DNA of 64,000 bases from Marinobacter sp. es.042 (lineage in GTDB: Bacteria > Pseudomonadota > Gammaproteobacteria > Pseudomonadales > Oleiphilaceae). The stretch is from contig NZ_LT897781.1 in the NCBI RefSeq assembly GCF_900188315.1, positions 2,356,001-2,420,000 of the forward strand, written 5' to 3'. This document shows, piece by piece, positions 1 to 7,987 of the stretch (position 1 is the first letter of the stretch; each line of letters starts with the position of its first letter). Under the pieces are notes generated by a model. The model was not told where the DNA came from, ran no database searches, and worked only from the letters and a program-made list of their open reading frames with translations. The position numbers and the translations under genes are program-made.

Positions 1-1
1 G

Positions 2-1078
2 GCAACGGCGGGCAAGGCCATCCGGGATGGTTTTCTGGCAGCGTACTACCTGGATGACACTGCTGACCGGGGCAAAACCGACATTCGGATCTTTGATACC
101 GCCGGCACGTCTTTCAGCGAACTTTACAAGCAGCTATCGGAACAGGATATCGACCTGATTGTCGGCCCCCTGGAAAAAGAGGCACTGGCAGGACTGGGCT
201 CAATGAACACGCTGCCCGTACCCGCTCTCGGGCTGAATTACCTGCCTGCAGATACCAATCCTGCTGACGGACTTTACCAGTTCGGTCTCTCGGCAGAGGA
301 CGAGGCCCGGCAAATTGCCGACCGGCTTGCCGCAGAACAGCTGCGCCAGGTTCTGGTGCTTATCCCCGGCGGCGAATGGGGCGATCGCGTTGAGGCTGCA
401 TTGCTCAAACGCATGGCGTCCCATGAAGGCGTTGCCCTGGATATCGAGCGCTTCTATCGCGAAGACAACCTCAGGGCGGTAACGGCTGACCTGCTGGGCA
501 TCACCGTTTCCCGCGACCGGGCCATCCAGGTTGAACGCACCATTGGCATGAATGTCGAATTCGAGCCGCGTCGCCGGCAGGATGCCGACGCCATCGTAAT
601 GGTGGCAGAACCCACTGTTGCGCGGCAATTCAAGCCGCTTTTCGCCTTCTATTTCGGCGGAGACCTGCCTGTGTACTCGCCTTCCATTATCTATGAGGGC
701 ACACCGGCACCTTCACGGGACCGCGACCTGAACGGCGTTATTTTCACTGATATTCCCTGGGTACTGGGCGACGACAATGAGCTGCGCACGCGAGCCACTG
801 AGAATCTGCCCGGAACCCGCGGCCAGCCCGGGCGCCTTTTCGCCATGGGCGCCGATGCGTGGCACCTTAGCAAACGCCTGCCGTTGCTGAAACAGGTCGA
901 AAGCGCCTCGATATCAGGCCAAACAGGTGTCCTGACCATGACGCCCGAGGGCAGCATCCATCGGGAACAACTCTGGGCCCAGTTCCGCAACGGTGCTCCC
1001 GAGTTCATCCCTGAACCGGTAACCGAAGAGGGAGAGATGGAAGGCGCTCAAGAGGAAGCCGCACCCCTCAGCGAATAA
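2..1078 (+). CDS. lpoA: LppC/LpoA-family penicillin-binding protein activator, 3' part
   Basis: The reading frame is open from the first complete codon of the window, so the N-terminus, including the lipoprotein signal, lies outside it. The visible 358 residues resemble the C-terminal periplasmic-binding-protein-like domain of LppC/LpoA outer-membrane lipoproteins, which stimulate the peptidoglycan synthase PBP1A. Family-typical stretches include IDLIVGPLEKE near the start, and the later DADAIVMVAEP and GADAWHL. The last 25 residues are rich in Glu and Ala and look disordered. The yraN gene follows 24 bases later and diaA after that, the order known in Pseudomonas and enteric bacteria. The internal ATG at 203 is not the start, because homology continues upstream of it. 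Confidence 0.88.
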   Translation, partial: ATAGKAIRDGFLAAYYLDDTADRGKTDIRIFDTAGTSFSELYKQLSEQDIDLIVGPLEKEALAGLGSMNTLPVPALGLNYLPADTNPADGLYQFGLSAEDEARQIADRLAAEQLRQVLVLIPGGEWGDRVEAALLKRMASHEGVALDIERFYREDNLRAVTADLLGITVSRDRAIQVERTIGMNVEFEPRRRQDADAIVMVAEPTVARQFKPLFAFYFGGDLPVYSPSIIYEGTPAPSRDRDLNGVIFTDIPWVLGDDNELRTRATENLPGTRGQPGRLFAMGADAWHLSKRLPLLKQVESASISGQTGVLTMTPEGSIHREQLWAQFRNGAPEFIPEPVTEEGEMEGAQEEAAPLSE

Positions 1079-1102
1079 CACCAAAGGAGCAAAACAGTCG
1101 CC

Positions 1103-1468
1103 ATGGATGGCACCAAAACCCTGGGTAACCACTTCGAGGGCGTTGCAGCCCGTTACCTCGCCAGTCGGGGCGTCCGGATCATTGAGCGCAATGTCTACAA
1201 TCGCGGCGGCGAGATTGATCTCGTCGGACAGGAAGGTGAAACTCTCGTATTCTTCGAGGTCCGCTATCGGGGCGCTGGCAGCCTTGTAGATCCTGCAAGC
1301 TCCATCAATTACCTCAAACAGAAACGCCTGATTCGCGCAGTCTCGTTTTACCTGCACCGGAACGGGCTCTGGAACAGTCTCTCACGGATAGATGTGGTTG
1401 CCATCAGCCCGGGTACCGTCAAAAAATACCGGGTACAATGGATCAGGAATGCAATTCTGGCAGGATAG
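1103..1468 (+). CDS. yraN: YraN/UPF0102 family endonuclease-like protein
   Basis: A 121-residue protein of the usual length for UPF0102, a small family with a restriction-endonuclease-like fold and no firmly established role. The signature acidic residues are visible: GGEIDLVG near residue 36, then VFFEVRYR near residue 50, corresponding to the family's GEIDLI...FVEVKTR pattern. Arg replaces the usual Lys of EVK. A GGAG lies 14 bases before the ATG, which is rather far. The end of the gene comes 11 bases before the likely diaA start. Its place between lppC and diaA is conserved. Biochemical function is unknown; nuclease activity is inferred from the fold only. Confidence 0.9.
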   Translation: MDGTKTLGNHFEGVAARYLASRGVRIIERNVYNRGGEIDLVGQEGETLVFFEVRYRGAGSLVDPASSINYLKQKRLIRAVSFYLHRNGLWNSLSRIDVVAISPGTVKKYRVQWIRNAILAG

Positions 1469-1479
1469 TGATACCGAAA

Positions 1480-2070
1480 ATGACCGACACCGAACACCAG
1501 ATCAACCAGTGGTTCGCAAGCCATATGGAGCATACCGCGCAGGCCGCGAGTACGGCCGGCCCTGCTATCGAGGAGGTTGCCAATGCCTTCGTGGAAACCC
1601 TGCTCCAGGACGGGAAAATAGTTACCTGCGCCAACGGTAATGCCAACATTCTGGCCCAGTACTTCTGTACCGCTCTTCTGAACCGGTTCGAACAGGACAG
1701 GCCGGCACTGCCCGCCATCAATCTCGGGGCCGACGCAACGACCTATTCGGCCATCTGCCGGGATAACCGTTTCAACGATACCTTCTCCCGCCAGGTGCGG
1801 GCGATTGGCAAACCCGGGGACCTGTTGTTCGTGATCGTCGACGATGGCCACAAAGCTAATCTTATACAGGCTATCCAGGTTGCCCATGATCGGGAAATGA
1901 GTGTTGTGGTTCTGAGTGCCAGGGAGAAATCGGACATAACCTCTTTATTGCATCCGGAAGACCACGAAATCGCCCTGAACGATCTCAGTCCCACGGAGGC
2001 TACACCCCTGCTGTTGCTCATTATCAATGCCCTTTGCGGGCTGATCGACGCAAAAATCTTCGGAGGATAA
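1480..2070 (+). CDS. diaA: DnaA initiator-associating protein DiaA (SIS domain)
   Basis: A 196-residue phosphosugar-isomerase-like (SIS) protein with the length of E. coli DiaA, which forms a tetramer that binds DnaA and promotes timely replication initiation at oriC. The start at MTDTEHQI is chosen because upstream in-frame sequence overlaps yraN and does not look like the family. Typical segments are GNGNANILAQYF (about residues 50-61, substrate-site loop) and the Rossmann-like LLFVIVDDG and VVVLSAREK strands. In many bacteria the GmhA paralogue is close in sequence. The lppC-yraN neighbourhood favours DiaA. It ends one base before a strong terminator. Confidence 0.88.
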   Translation: MTDTEHQINQWFASHMEHTAQAASTAGPAIEEVANAFVETLLQDGKIVTCANGNANILAQYFCTALLNRFEQDRPALPAINLGADATTYSAICRDNRFNDTFSRQVRAIGKPGDLLFVIVDDGHKANLIQAIQVAHDREMSVVVLSAREKSDITSLLHPEDHEIALNDLSPTEATPLLLLIINALCGLIDAKIFGG

Positions 2071-2096
2071 AAAAAGCCAGCATAAGCTGGCTTTTT
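2071..2096 (+). terminator. Rho-independent terminator after diaA
   Basis: AAAAAGCCAGC, a four-base loop ATAA, then GCTGGCTTTTT: an 11-bp perfect stem ending in a T run, directly after the diaA stop codon. It closes the lppC-yraN-diaA unit. The A run on the left arm means it could also act on sspB transcripts arriving from the other strand. Confidence 0.9.
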
Positions 2097-2115
2097 CAGA
2101 CCGAGTGCGCTGGCG

Positions 2116-2559
2116 TTATTTCACAACCTTGAGGGTAGGCCTGCCGGAGGGTCGATCCTCCTGACCAGGTGACGCCTGCTCACCATCCCGCTCCCTTGAG
2201 GTTCCGTCAGGATCGGGAGAGCCCGGCTCACTGCCGAAGACCATGCCCTCGCCGTTTTCCTTGGCGTAGATTGCCATCACCGCCTGCAACGGAATAAACA
2301 CCTGCATGGGCACGCCACCGAAACGGGCACTGAATTCCAGCGCTCCATTCCCGATGACCAGGCCGCGCACGGCGCCCGGGCTGATATTCAGCACAATCTG
2401 CCCGTTCGCGACATGCTCTGTTGGCACCTGCACACCCTGAATGCCTGCGTCCACTACAATGTAGGGGGTACAGTCATTGTCCAGAATCCACTCATTGAAT
2501 GCTCGTACCAGGTACGGACGGCTGGACGTCATGGTGTTTTTACTCTCAGCCACTGCCAC
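2116..2559 (-). CDS. sspB: ClpXP protease specificity-enhancing factor SspB
   Basis: SspB is the adaptor that delivers ssrA-tagged and other substrates to ClpXP. The substrate-binding domain covers roughly residues 10-115 (SSRPYLVRAFNEWILDN at the start). It is followed by a flexible Asp/Gly/Ser-rich linker and the C-terminal ClpX-docking peptide RPTLKVVK, which ends the protein as in E. coli. The listed start is a GTG preceded by AGGAG about six bases upstream. An ATG nine codons later (2532), beginning MTSSRPY, matches many family members and is an alternative. It lies 32 bases after sspA, in the conserved sspA-sspB order. Confidence 0.95.
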   Translation of the reverse strand: MAVAESKNTMTSSRPYLVRAFNEWILDNDCTPYIVVDAGIQGVQVPTEHVANGQIVLNISPGAVRGLVIGNGALEFSARFGGVPMQVFIPLQAVMAIYAKENGEGMVFGSEPGSPDPDGTSRERDGEQASPGQEDRPSGRPTLKVVK

Positions 2560-2591
2560 TCTCCTGCTCCGGCAAGCGGAACGTTACCAAA

Positions 2592-3221
2592 TCAGCTGCG
2601 AATGTCTTCTTCCAGATCTGACAGGCTTGCCTTGAAGCCATCCCGACTGAAGATGCTCTCCATGTACTTCTGCAGCGGCTTGGCCTGCTTCTCATTCAGC
2701 TCAATACCCAGCGACGGAAGACGCCACAGGATGGGAGCAATGCAACAGTCCACAATGGTGAACTCTTCAGACAGGAAAAACGGCATCTCACCAAACAGCG
2801 GCGCCGTTGCCAACAGACTTTCCTTCAGCTCTTTGCGAGCTGTGTCGGACGCCTTGGCGTTCGGCTGAGCCAGAATCTGGTCGACCAGGCCACACCAGTC
2901 TTTCTGGATCCGATGGATCATCAGACGGCTGTTGGCTCGCGCCACAGGATACACCGGCAATAAAGGCGGATGCGGGAAACGCTCGTCGAGGTATTCCATC
3001 ATGATGTTGGGCTCATAGAGCACAAGATCACGATCTACCAGCGTCGGCAGGGCGTTGTATGGGTTCAGGTCCGCCAGTTCAGCCGGCGGGTTATCCGGAT
3101 CCACATCAACGATATCGACGGTAACACCCTTCTCTGCCAGAACAATACGCACCCTGTGGCTGTAATGGCTGGCCGGATCCGAGAAAAACGTCATTGATGA
3201 CCGCTTGGTCACAACGCCCAT
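2592..3221 (-). CDS. sspA: Stringent starvation protein A SspA
   Basis: A 209-residue protein with a glutathione-S-transferase fold (thioredoxin-like N-terminal half, helical C-terminal half) that binds RNA polymerase and helps transcription in stationary phase and acid stress. The surface Pro-His-Pro loop reported as essential in E. coli SspA is present at residues 83-85 (FPHPPLLPV). No catalytic Cys or Ser typical of an active GST is evident near residue 14, where the sequence reads [13 protein letters not shown]. It sits directly upstream of sspB, with which it is probably cotranscribed, and downstream of the bc1 operon terminator. Confidence 0.95.
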   Translation of the reverse strand: MGVVTKRSSMTFFSDPASHYSHRVRIVLAEKGVTVDIVDVDPDNPPAELADLNPYNALPTLVDRDLVLYEPNIMMEYLDERFPHPPLLPVYPVARANSRLMIHRIQKDWCGLVDQILAQPNAKASDTARKELKESLLATAPLFGEMPFFLSEEFTIVDCCIAPILWRLPSLGIELNEKQAKPLQKYMESIFSRDGFKASLSDLEEDIRS

Positions 3222-3266
3222 AGAACTACCTCACGAGTAAACAAACCGAAATGATCCTGAAAAAAC

Positions 3267-3300
3267 GCAAAAATCCAGCGGGCCGGTTATGCCCGCTGGA
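3267..3300 (-). terminator. Rho-independent terminator after the bc1 operon
   Basis: On the minus strand a 10-bp perfect stem (TCCAGCGGGC with GCCCGCTGGA, seven-base loop) is followed by a T-rich tail. It lies 30 bases past the cytochrome c1 stop and before sspA, so it ends petABC transcription. Confidence 0.88.
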
Positions 3301-3329
3301 ACTCAGGGGACGGGATTATACCCTATTTC

Positions 3330-4085
3330 TCAGTGTACGTCCTTCCAGTACTCACGATTGAGCAGGTAAGCGAACACGAAGAAGATGGCCACGAAGATCA
3401 GAACAAAGATCCCCAGGCGCTCACGCTCAAGCTTGATCGGATCACCCATGTACGACATGAAGTTGGTCAGATCGTACATAGCCTGGTCAAACTCCGCTCC
3501 CGACATGCTGCCTTCGATAGCGTAATCCGGGCATACGTCCGCATTATTGATGTTGCCACTCAGAGGCTCAACGCTGGCCGGGGTACCGATATTGGGCTCA
3601 ACCGCACACAGACCCTGCATGCTAACCAGAACGTGAGGCATACCCACTGCCGGGAATACCACGTTGTTCACGCCCAGCGGCCGGGACTCGTCCTTGTAGA
3701 ATCCACGCAGGTAGGAGTATACCCACGCCTCGCCACGCAGGCGGGTTGACAGCGTCAGGTCGGGAGGCGGCGCACCGAACCAGTCTGCCGCCATATCCTT
3801 ATTCATAGAATTTTTCATCAGCTCGCCAATTTTCGCGCCGGTGAAGATCAGGTTTTCCTCGAACAGCTCGTCGGGAATCTCCAGATCATCGGCGACTCGC
3901 TTGTAGCGAGCGAATTCCATGGAATGGCAGCCCATGCAGTAGTTTGTGAACAGGGCTGCACCGCGCTGCAGAGACGCCTTGTCAGCGTGATCCGACTCGA
4001 AACTATCCAGCGGAACGGTCGGCCCGGCTGCCAGCCCAAGAGCTGGCAGGATTGCGATGAAAAGACCAAAAATCAGCTTTCTCAT
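3330..4085 (-). CDS. petC: Cytochrome c1 of the cytochrome bc1 complex
   Basis: Electron-transfer subunit of ubiquinol:cytochrome c oxidoreductase. It has a cleavable signal peptide over about residues 1-20, the covalent heme site CMGCH at residues 50-54, and a probable Met heme ligand in VGMPHVL. A C-terminal transmembrane helix (about residues 224-243) anchors the domain on the periplasmic side of the inner membrane. The length of 251 residues is normal. Its start codon overlaps the stop of the cytochrome b gene, indicating translational coupling. It is the last gene of the operon and is followed by a terminator. Confidence 0.96.
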   Translation of the reverse strand: MRKLIFGLFIAILPALGLAAGPTVPLDSFESDHADKASLQRGAALFTNYCMGCHSMEFARYKRVADDLEIPDELFEENLIFTGAKIGELMKNSMNKDMAADWFGAPPPDLTLSTRLRGEAWVYSYLRGFYKDESRPLGVNNVVFPAVGMPHVLVSMQGLCAVEPNIGTPASVEPLSGNINNADVCPDYAIEGSMSGAEFDQAMYDLTNFMSYMGDPIKLERERLGIFVLIFVAIFFVFAYLLNREYWKDVH

Positions 4086-5317
4086 TATCCTGTCACCCTC
4101 TCTGGAACTGGCTTGGTTTTCTCCATGCGCGTGTAGAACGGCATGAGGATAAAGTACAGGAAGTACAGTACCGTCAGAATCTGGGCGACCATAGTGCGGC
4201 CTTCAGTAGCCGGCACAAGACCGAGGTAGCCAAGGATGACGAAGCTTACTGCGAAAATCGCCAGAGCAGTCCGGCTCAACCAGCCTTTGTAGCGCATTGA
4301 GCGCACCGGGCTCTTATCCAGCCAGGGCAGGACGAACAGGATAGCGATCGCCGCACCCATTACCACGACACCCCAGAACTTGGCATCAAGACCGAACAGG
4401 TCAATCGTCACCGCACGCAGCATTGCGTAGAACGGAGTGAAATACCAGACAGGCGCGATGTGCGCGGGCGTTTTCAGCGGATTAGCGGGCTCAAAGTTCG
4501 GCTTCTCGATGAACAGACCACCGCCTTCCGGGAAGAAGAACACCACAATAAAGAAGATGAAGAAGAAAACGCCGACACCCATGAGATCATGGACCGTGTA
4601 GTAAGGGTGGAACGGAATGCCGTCTTTCGGAATACCATTCTCGTCTTTGTTCTTCTTGATATCGATACCGTCGGGGTTGTTGGAGCCTACCTCGTGCAGC
4701 GCAAGGATATGCAGTACAACCAGACCAAGGAGAACGATTGGCAGCGCCACGACATGCAGGGCGAAAAAGCGGTTCAGCGTGATACCGGATACCAGGTAAT
4801 CGCCCCGGATCCAAAGTGCCAGATCTTCACCGATTACAGGAATCGCACCAAAGAGGTTAACGATAACCTGCGCGCCCCAGTAGGACATCTGACCCCAAGG
4901 AAGCAGGTAGCCCATGAAGGCTTCCGCCATCAGCACCAGGTAGATCAGCATGCCGAAAATCCAGATCAGCTCACGCGGCTTCTGATAAGAGCCGTACATC
5001 AGCCCCCGGAACATGTGCAGATAGACCACGACGAAAAATGCGGACGCTCCTGTGGAGTGCAGATACCGCAGCAGCCAGCCCCACTCGACATCACGCATGA
5101 TGTATTCGACAGAGGCAAATGCACCTTCAGCCGACGGATTATAACTCATGGTGAGCCAGATACCGGTGACCAACTGGTTGACAAGAACCAGCATCGCCAA
5201 CGAGCCGAAGAAGTACCACATGTTGAAGTTCTTCGGCGCGTAGTATTTGCCAATATGTTTGTTCCAGGCATCGATGACCGGAAGCCGCTCGTCTACCCAG
5301 TGAAGTAATTTGCTCAT
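4085..5317 (-). CDS. petB: Cytochrome b of the cytochrome bc1 complex
   Basis: Membrane subunit of 410 residues that carries two b hemes and the Qo and Qi sites. Candidate heme-ligand histidines are H87 and H101 in helix B and H188 and H203 in helix D. The Qo-site motif, PEWY in most organisms, reads PVWY at residues 289-292. Other family segments include GYLLPWGQMSYWGA near residue 136. Start and stop overlap the neighbouring Rieske and cytochrome c1 genes by one base each, so the three subunits are tightly coupled. The C-terminal part adds hydrophobic segments as in other proteobacterial single-chain cytochromes b. Confidence 0.97.
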   Translation of the reverse strand: MSKLLHWVDERLPVIDAWNKHIGKYYAPKNFNMWYFFGSLAMLVLVNQLVTGIWLTMSYNPSAEGAFASVEYIMRDVEWGWLLRYLHSTGASAFFVVVYLHMFRGLMYGSYQKPRELIWIFGMLIYLVLMAEAFMGYLLPWGQMSYWGAQVIVNLFGAIPVIGEDLALWIRGDYLVSGITLNRFFALHVVALPIVLLGLVVLHILALHEVGSNNPDGIDIKKNKDENGIPKDGIPFHPYYTVHDLMGVGVFFFIFFIVVFFFPEGGGLFIEKPNFEPANPLKTPAHIAPVWYFTPFYAMLRAVTIDLFGLDAKFWGVVVMGAAIAILFVLPWLDKSPVRSMRYKGWLSRTALAIFAVSFVILGYLGLVPATEGRTMVAQILTVLYFLYFILMPFYTRMEKTKPVPERVTG

Positions 5318-5910
5318 TACGCTGCCTCCGGATCAAGACCAACCGTAAGGGTCGAGTCATCGTCGAAACGGTACGGCGGCACCAATAGGTTTGAAGGTGC
5401 AGGCTGTGCCGCATAAACCCTTCCGGCCATGTCATAGCGAGAACCATGGCAAGGACAGAACAACCCACCCAACCATTCATCGCCCAGGTCTGCCGGTGCA
5501 ACTTCCGGACGGTAGGACGGAACACAGCCGAGGTGTGTGCATAAACCCACCAACACGGCAAACTCCGGCTTCAGCGAGCGAAGAATCCCGTCGATATACT
5601 CAGGCTGTTGCGGGGCTTCGGAGTTCGGGTCTTTCACCCGATCGTTGAGCTTTTCGATGTTGTCGAGCATCTCGTCTGTTCGGCGAATGATCCACACCGG
5701 CTGCCCGCGCCATTCCACCGTAATCTGCTGACCCGGTTCAATTTTGCTGATATTGACGGTTACCGGTGCACCGGCCGCTTCCGCTTTTGCACTGGGATTC
5801 CATGACCCCAGGAACGGAACCGCCGCACCGACGACGCCGACTCCACCCACCACAGACGTAGCACCGATCAGAAACCGGCGCCTGCCTTGGCTCACGTCGC
5901 CATTACTCAT
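5317..5910 (-). CDS. petA: Rieske iron-sulfur subunit of the cytochrome bc1 complex
   Basis: A 197-residue protein that takes electrons from ubiquinol at Qo and passes them to cytochrome c1. A twin-arginine motif (RRRFLIGA, residues 10-17) is followed by a hydrophobic segment that serves as both Tat signal and membrane anchor. The two [2Fe-2S] boxes are CTHLGC (residues 124-129) and CPCHG (residues 152-156), with C124, H126, C152 and H155 as cluster ligands and C129/C154 as the stabilising disulfide. It is the first gene of the petABC operon. A candidate promoter with a palindrome lies about 80-115 bases upstream. Confidence 0.97.
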   Translation of the reverse strand: MSNGDVSQGRRRFLIGATSVVGGVGVVGAAVPFLGSWNPSAKAEAAGAPVTVNISKIEPGQQITVEWRGQPVWIIRRTDEMLDNIEKLNDRVKDPNSEAPQQPEYIDGILRSLKPEFAVLVGLCTHLGCVPSYRPEVAPADLGDEWLGGLFCPCHGSRYDMAGRVYAAQPAPSNLLVPPYRFDDDSTLTVGLDPEAA

Positions 5911-5990
5911 TATGGTTTTCTCCCATCAGGCGATGTCACAGCCCGCAACGCAGCCGGCAATGTGCATCTAAAAGGACTTCACAACCCAAA

Positions 5991-6023
5991 AATATAAGCG
6001 CCCAAATGGTAATGAAATTACCA
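5991..6023 (-). promoter_or_regulatory. Candidate petABC promoter with operator-like palindrome
   Basis: On the minus strand a TATATT hexamer (5991-5996) could be a -10 box. Ten bases further upstream, where the -35 region should be, lies a perfect palindrome TGGTAAT-GAA-ATTACCA (6007-6023, 7-bp arms, 3-base centre). No good -35 hexamer is visible, which would fit an activator-dependent or regulated promoter. The cognate protein is not known to me. Confidence 0.4.
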
Positions 6024-6102
6024 AGGGCTTACAAGTCGGAAAGCCGCCACTGGCGCCCCACCCCTGTTCCAGATCAATTTGCTGACAAATCACTGGAACA
6101 TA

Positions 6103-6132
6103 AAAAAACCCGACCGAAAAGGGCCGGGTTTT
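6103..6132 (-). terminator. Rho-independent terminator after rplM-rpsI
   Basis: On the minus strand AAAACCCG and CGGGTTTT pair across a short GC-containing interior and the transcript then enters a run of T. It lies 20-50 bases after the rpsI stop and upstream of the petABC promoter region. Confidence 0.85.
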
Positions 6133-6153
6133 CCAGGATCTGCTCCAGCGGAA

Positions 6154-6546
6154 TTAACGCTTGGAGTACTGAGGACGCTTACGCGCCTTGCGCAGACCCA
6201 CTTTCTTACGCTCGACTTCACGCGCATCACGGGTAACATAACCCGCTTTACGCAGCGCCGGGCGCAGAGTTTCGTCGTAATCCATCAGGGCGCGGGTCAG
6301 ACCGTGGCGAATTGCGCCGGCCTGGCCACTGATACCACCACCCTTAACGGTAATGTTGATATCAAAACGATCGGTAGACTCGGCAACCACCAGAGGCTGA
6401 CGAACGATCATGCGCAGGGTTTCGCGACCAAAGAAATCTTCGATGGTGCGACCATTGATGGAGATGTTACCGCTTCCCGGCTTGATAAAAACCCGAGCCG
6501 TGGATGTCTTGCGGCGACCAGTACCGTAATTTTGTGCTACAGACAT
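6154..6546 (-). CDS. rpsI: Small ribosomal subunit protein uS9
   Basis: A 130-residue protein of the normal uS9 length, with the characteristic family segments [13 protein letters not shown] near the N-terminus and the basic C-terminal tail ending KRPQYSKR, which reaches the decoding centre and touches P-site tRNA. It follows rplM by 12 bases in the universal rplM-rpsI pair and is followed by a terminator. Confidence 0.98.
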   Translation of the reverse strand: MSVAQNYGTGRRKTSTARVFIKPGSGNISINGRTIEDFFGRETLRMIVRQPLVVAESTDRFDINITVKGGGISGQAGAIRHGLTRALMDYDETLRPALRKAGYVTRDAREVERKKVGLRKARKRPQYSKR

Positions 6547-6558
6547 ATCCGCCTTCCG

Positions 6559-6987
6559 TTAAATGTCGAGTTCTTTGGGCTGCTGGGCTGCGTGAGGGTG
6601 CTCAGCGCCGGCATAGATTTTCAGCTTCTTGAACATGGCGCGACCGAGCGGTCCCTTTGGAAGCATGCCTTTGACAGACTTCTGGATGATTTGCTCGGGT
6701 GCCTTGTCGACCAGCTTCTCGAAGTTGATGGATTTGATTCCACCCGGAAAGCCGGTATGACTGTAGTACATCTTGTCAGATGCTTTCTTGCCGGTAACCC
6801 GCACCTGGCTGGCGTTGATCACTACAATGTAATCGCCAGTGTCTACGTGGGGGGTGTACTCAGGCTTATGCTTGCCCCGCAGACGAAGGGCGATTTCGGT
6901 TGACAGACGACCCAGCGTCTTGCCGGCTGCGTCTACAACGTACCAGTCACGCTTTACTGTTTCTGGTTTCGCACTCAGAGTCTTCAT
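6559..6987 (-). CDS. rplM: Large ribosomal subunit protein uL13
   Basis: A 142-residue protein with the length of E. coli L13, an early-assembly 50S protein. The start is placed at [20 protein letters not shown] because this is the family N-terminus; the in-frame ORF extends 26 codons further upstream but that part has no resemblance. Typical segments are [13 protein letters not shown] and the C-terminal [11 protein letters not shown]. Its operon with rpsI is conserved across bacteria. In E. coli L13 can repress its own mRNA, but I identified no leader structure here. Confidence 0.97.
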   Translation of the reverse strand: MKTLSAKPETVKRDWYVVDAAGKTLGRLSTEIALRLRGKHKPEYTPHVDTGDYIVVINASQVRVTGKKASDKMYYSHTGFPGGIKSINFEKLVDKAPEQIIQKSVKGMLPKGPLGRAMFKKLKIYAGAEHPHAAQQPKELDI

Positions 6988-7180
6988 TGATTCCGCCTTG
7001 AACGCTATATAAGAAACGTTAAAAACCACCGCCGGTAAATGCAAGGCATCCGGAGGGGGTTCCATACCTGTGTTGCGTTGCCATCATTCGGGGCTGAGAT
7101 AATGACATCGCCTTGAAAAGCCAGGGCGCGAAGTATACTCGAACCACCCAGGAAAGCCAACCCTGTGTCGATTCGTTTCG

Positions 7181-7966
7181 TTATTCCCCTATACCGGCAG
7201 CCGCCCAACCGTAAAGCTGCGACACGTTCTCCAGAAGCGCCGGCGCCAGATGCTCCGGCGACGTGCCACGGATCTCCGCGAGCGCGTCCAGAATATCCGG
7301 CAGATAGCGCGGGGAGTTCTCTCCCTGTGGCACGCCTTCCGGCGCCATGTCCGGGGCGTCAGTCTCAAGCACCAGCGCCTCCAGCGGCAATTTTGCGACT
7401 GCGTCGCGGGTCTTTCGGGCCCTGGGATGGGTGATCACGCCCCCTACCCCGATAAAGCACCCAAGATCAACCAGCTTTGCGGCCTGCTGGAAGCTTCCGC
7501 TGAATCCGTGAATCAGTGCTCGACCATGCCACTGGCGACGATTGAGCACACCGTGAACTTCGTCATGGGTCTTGACGGAGTGGATCACCAGCGGCAAATT
7601 CAGTTCGTCAGCCAGCGCCACCTGGGCTTCAAACCAGGGCAACTGCGCTTCGAGACTTCCCCGGATTCGATCGAGTCCGCATTCACCGATTGCCACACAG
7701 CGGTCGGGACGACCCTCCAGCAATCGGCGAAGCCGAGTCAGATCTTCTTCAGAATGCTCTTCCACAAACCAGGGGTGAATGCCGAGACAGTAAAACAGAC
7801 CATCATGAGCCAGCGCTGTCTCGCGGACGCGGTCCCAGTCCGGTCGCCGGACACCGGGTATCACCAGCCCCCGGAGTCCGCGCGATCGGCCCTGCTCAAG
7901 CTCGTTATCGCGGCGGCCATCAAACTGGGGGAAATCAAAATGGCAATGGGCGTCGATCAGCTGCAC
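7181..7966 (-). CDS. TatD-family metal-dependent hydrolase
   Basis: A 261-residue TIM-barrel hydrolase. The metal-binding signature DAHCHFDF is at residues 5-12, with further metal-site stretches GIHPWFVEEH, GECGLD, VIHSVKTHDE and the C-terminal ETDAPDMAPEG (Asp ligand). TatD-family proteins are DNases or exonucleases involved in DNA repair and degradation. Which paralogue this is (TatD, YcfH or YjjV) cannot be settled, although YjjV is the neighbour of prfC in enterics and the gene order here resembles that. It starts 21 bases after prfC ends on the same strand. Confidence 0.9.
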   Translation of the reverse strand: MQLIDAHCHFDFPQFDGRRDNELEQGRSRGLRGLVIPGVRRPDWDRVRETALAHDGLFYCLGIHPWFVEEHSEEDLTRLRRLLEGRPDRCVAIGECGLDRIRGSLEAQLPWFEAQVALADELNLPLVIHSVKTHDEVHGVLNRRQWHGRALIHGFSGSFQQAAKLVDLGCFIGVGGVITHPRARKTRDAVAKLPLEALVLETDAPDMAPEGVPQGENSPRYLPDILDALAEIRGTSPEHLAPALLENVSQLYGWAAAGIGE

Positions 7967-7987
7967 AGTAACCTCCGCCCGGAACCG

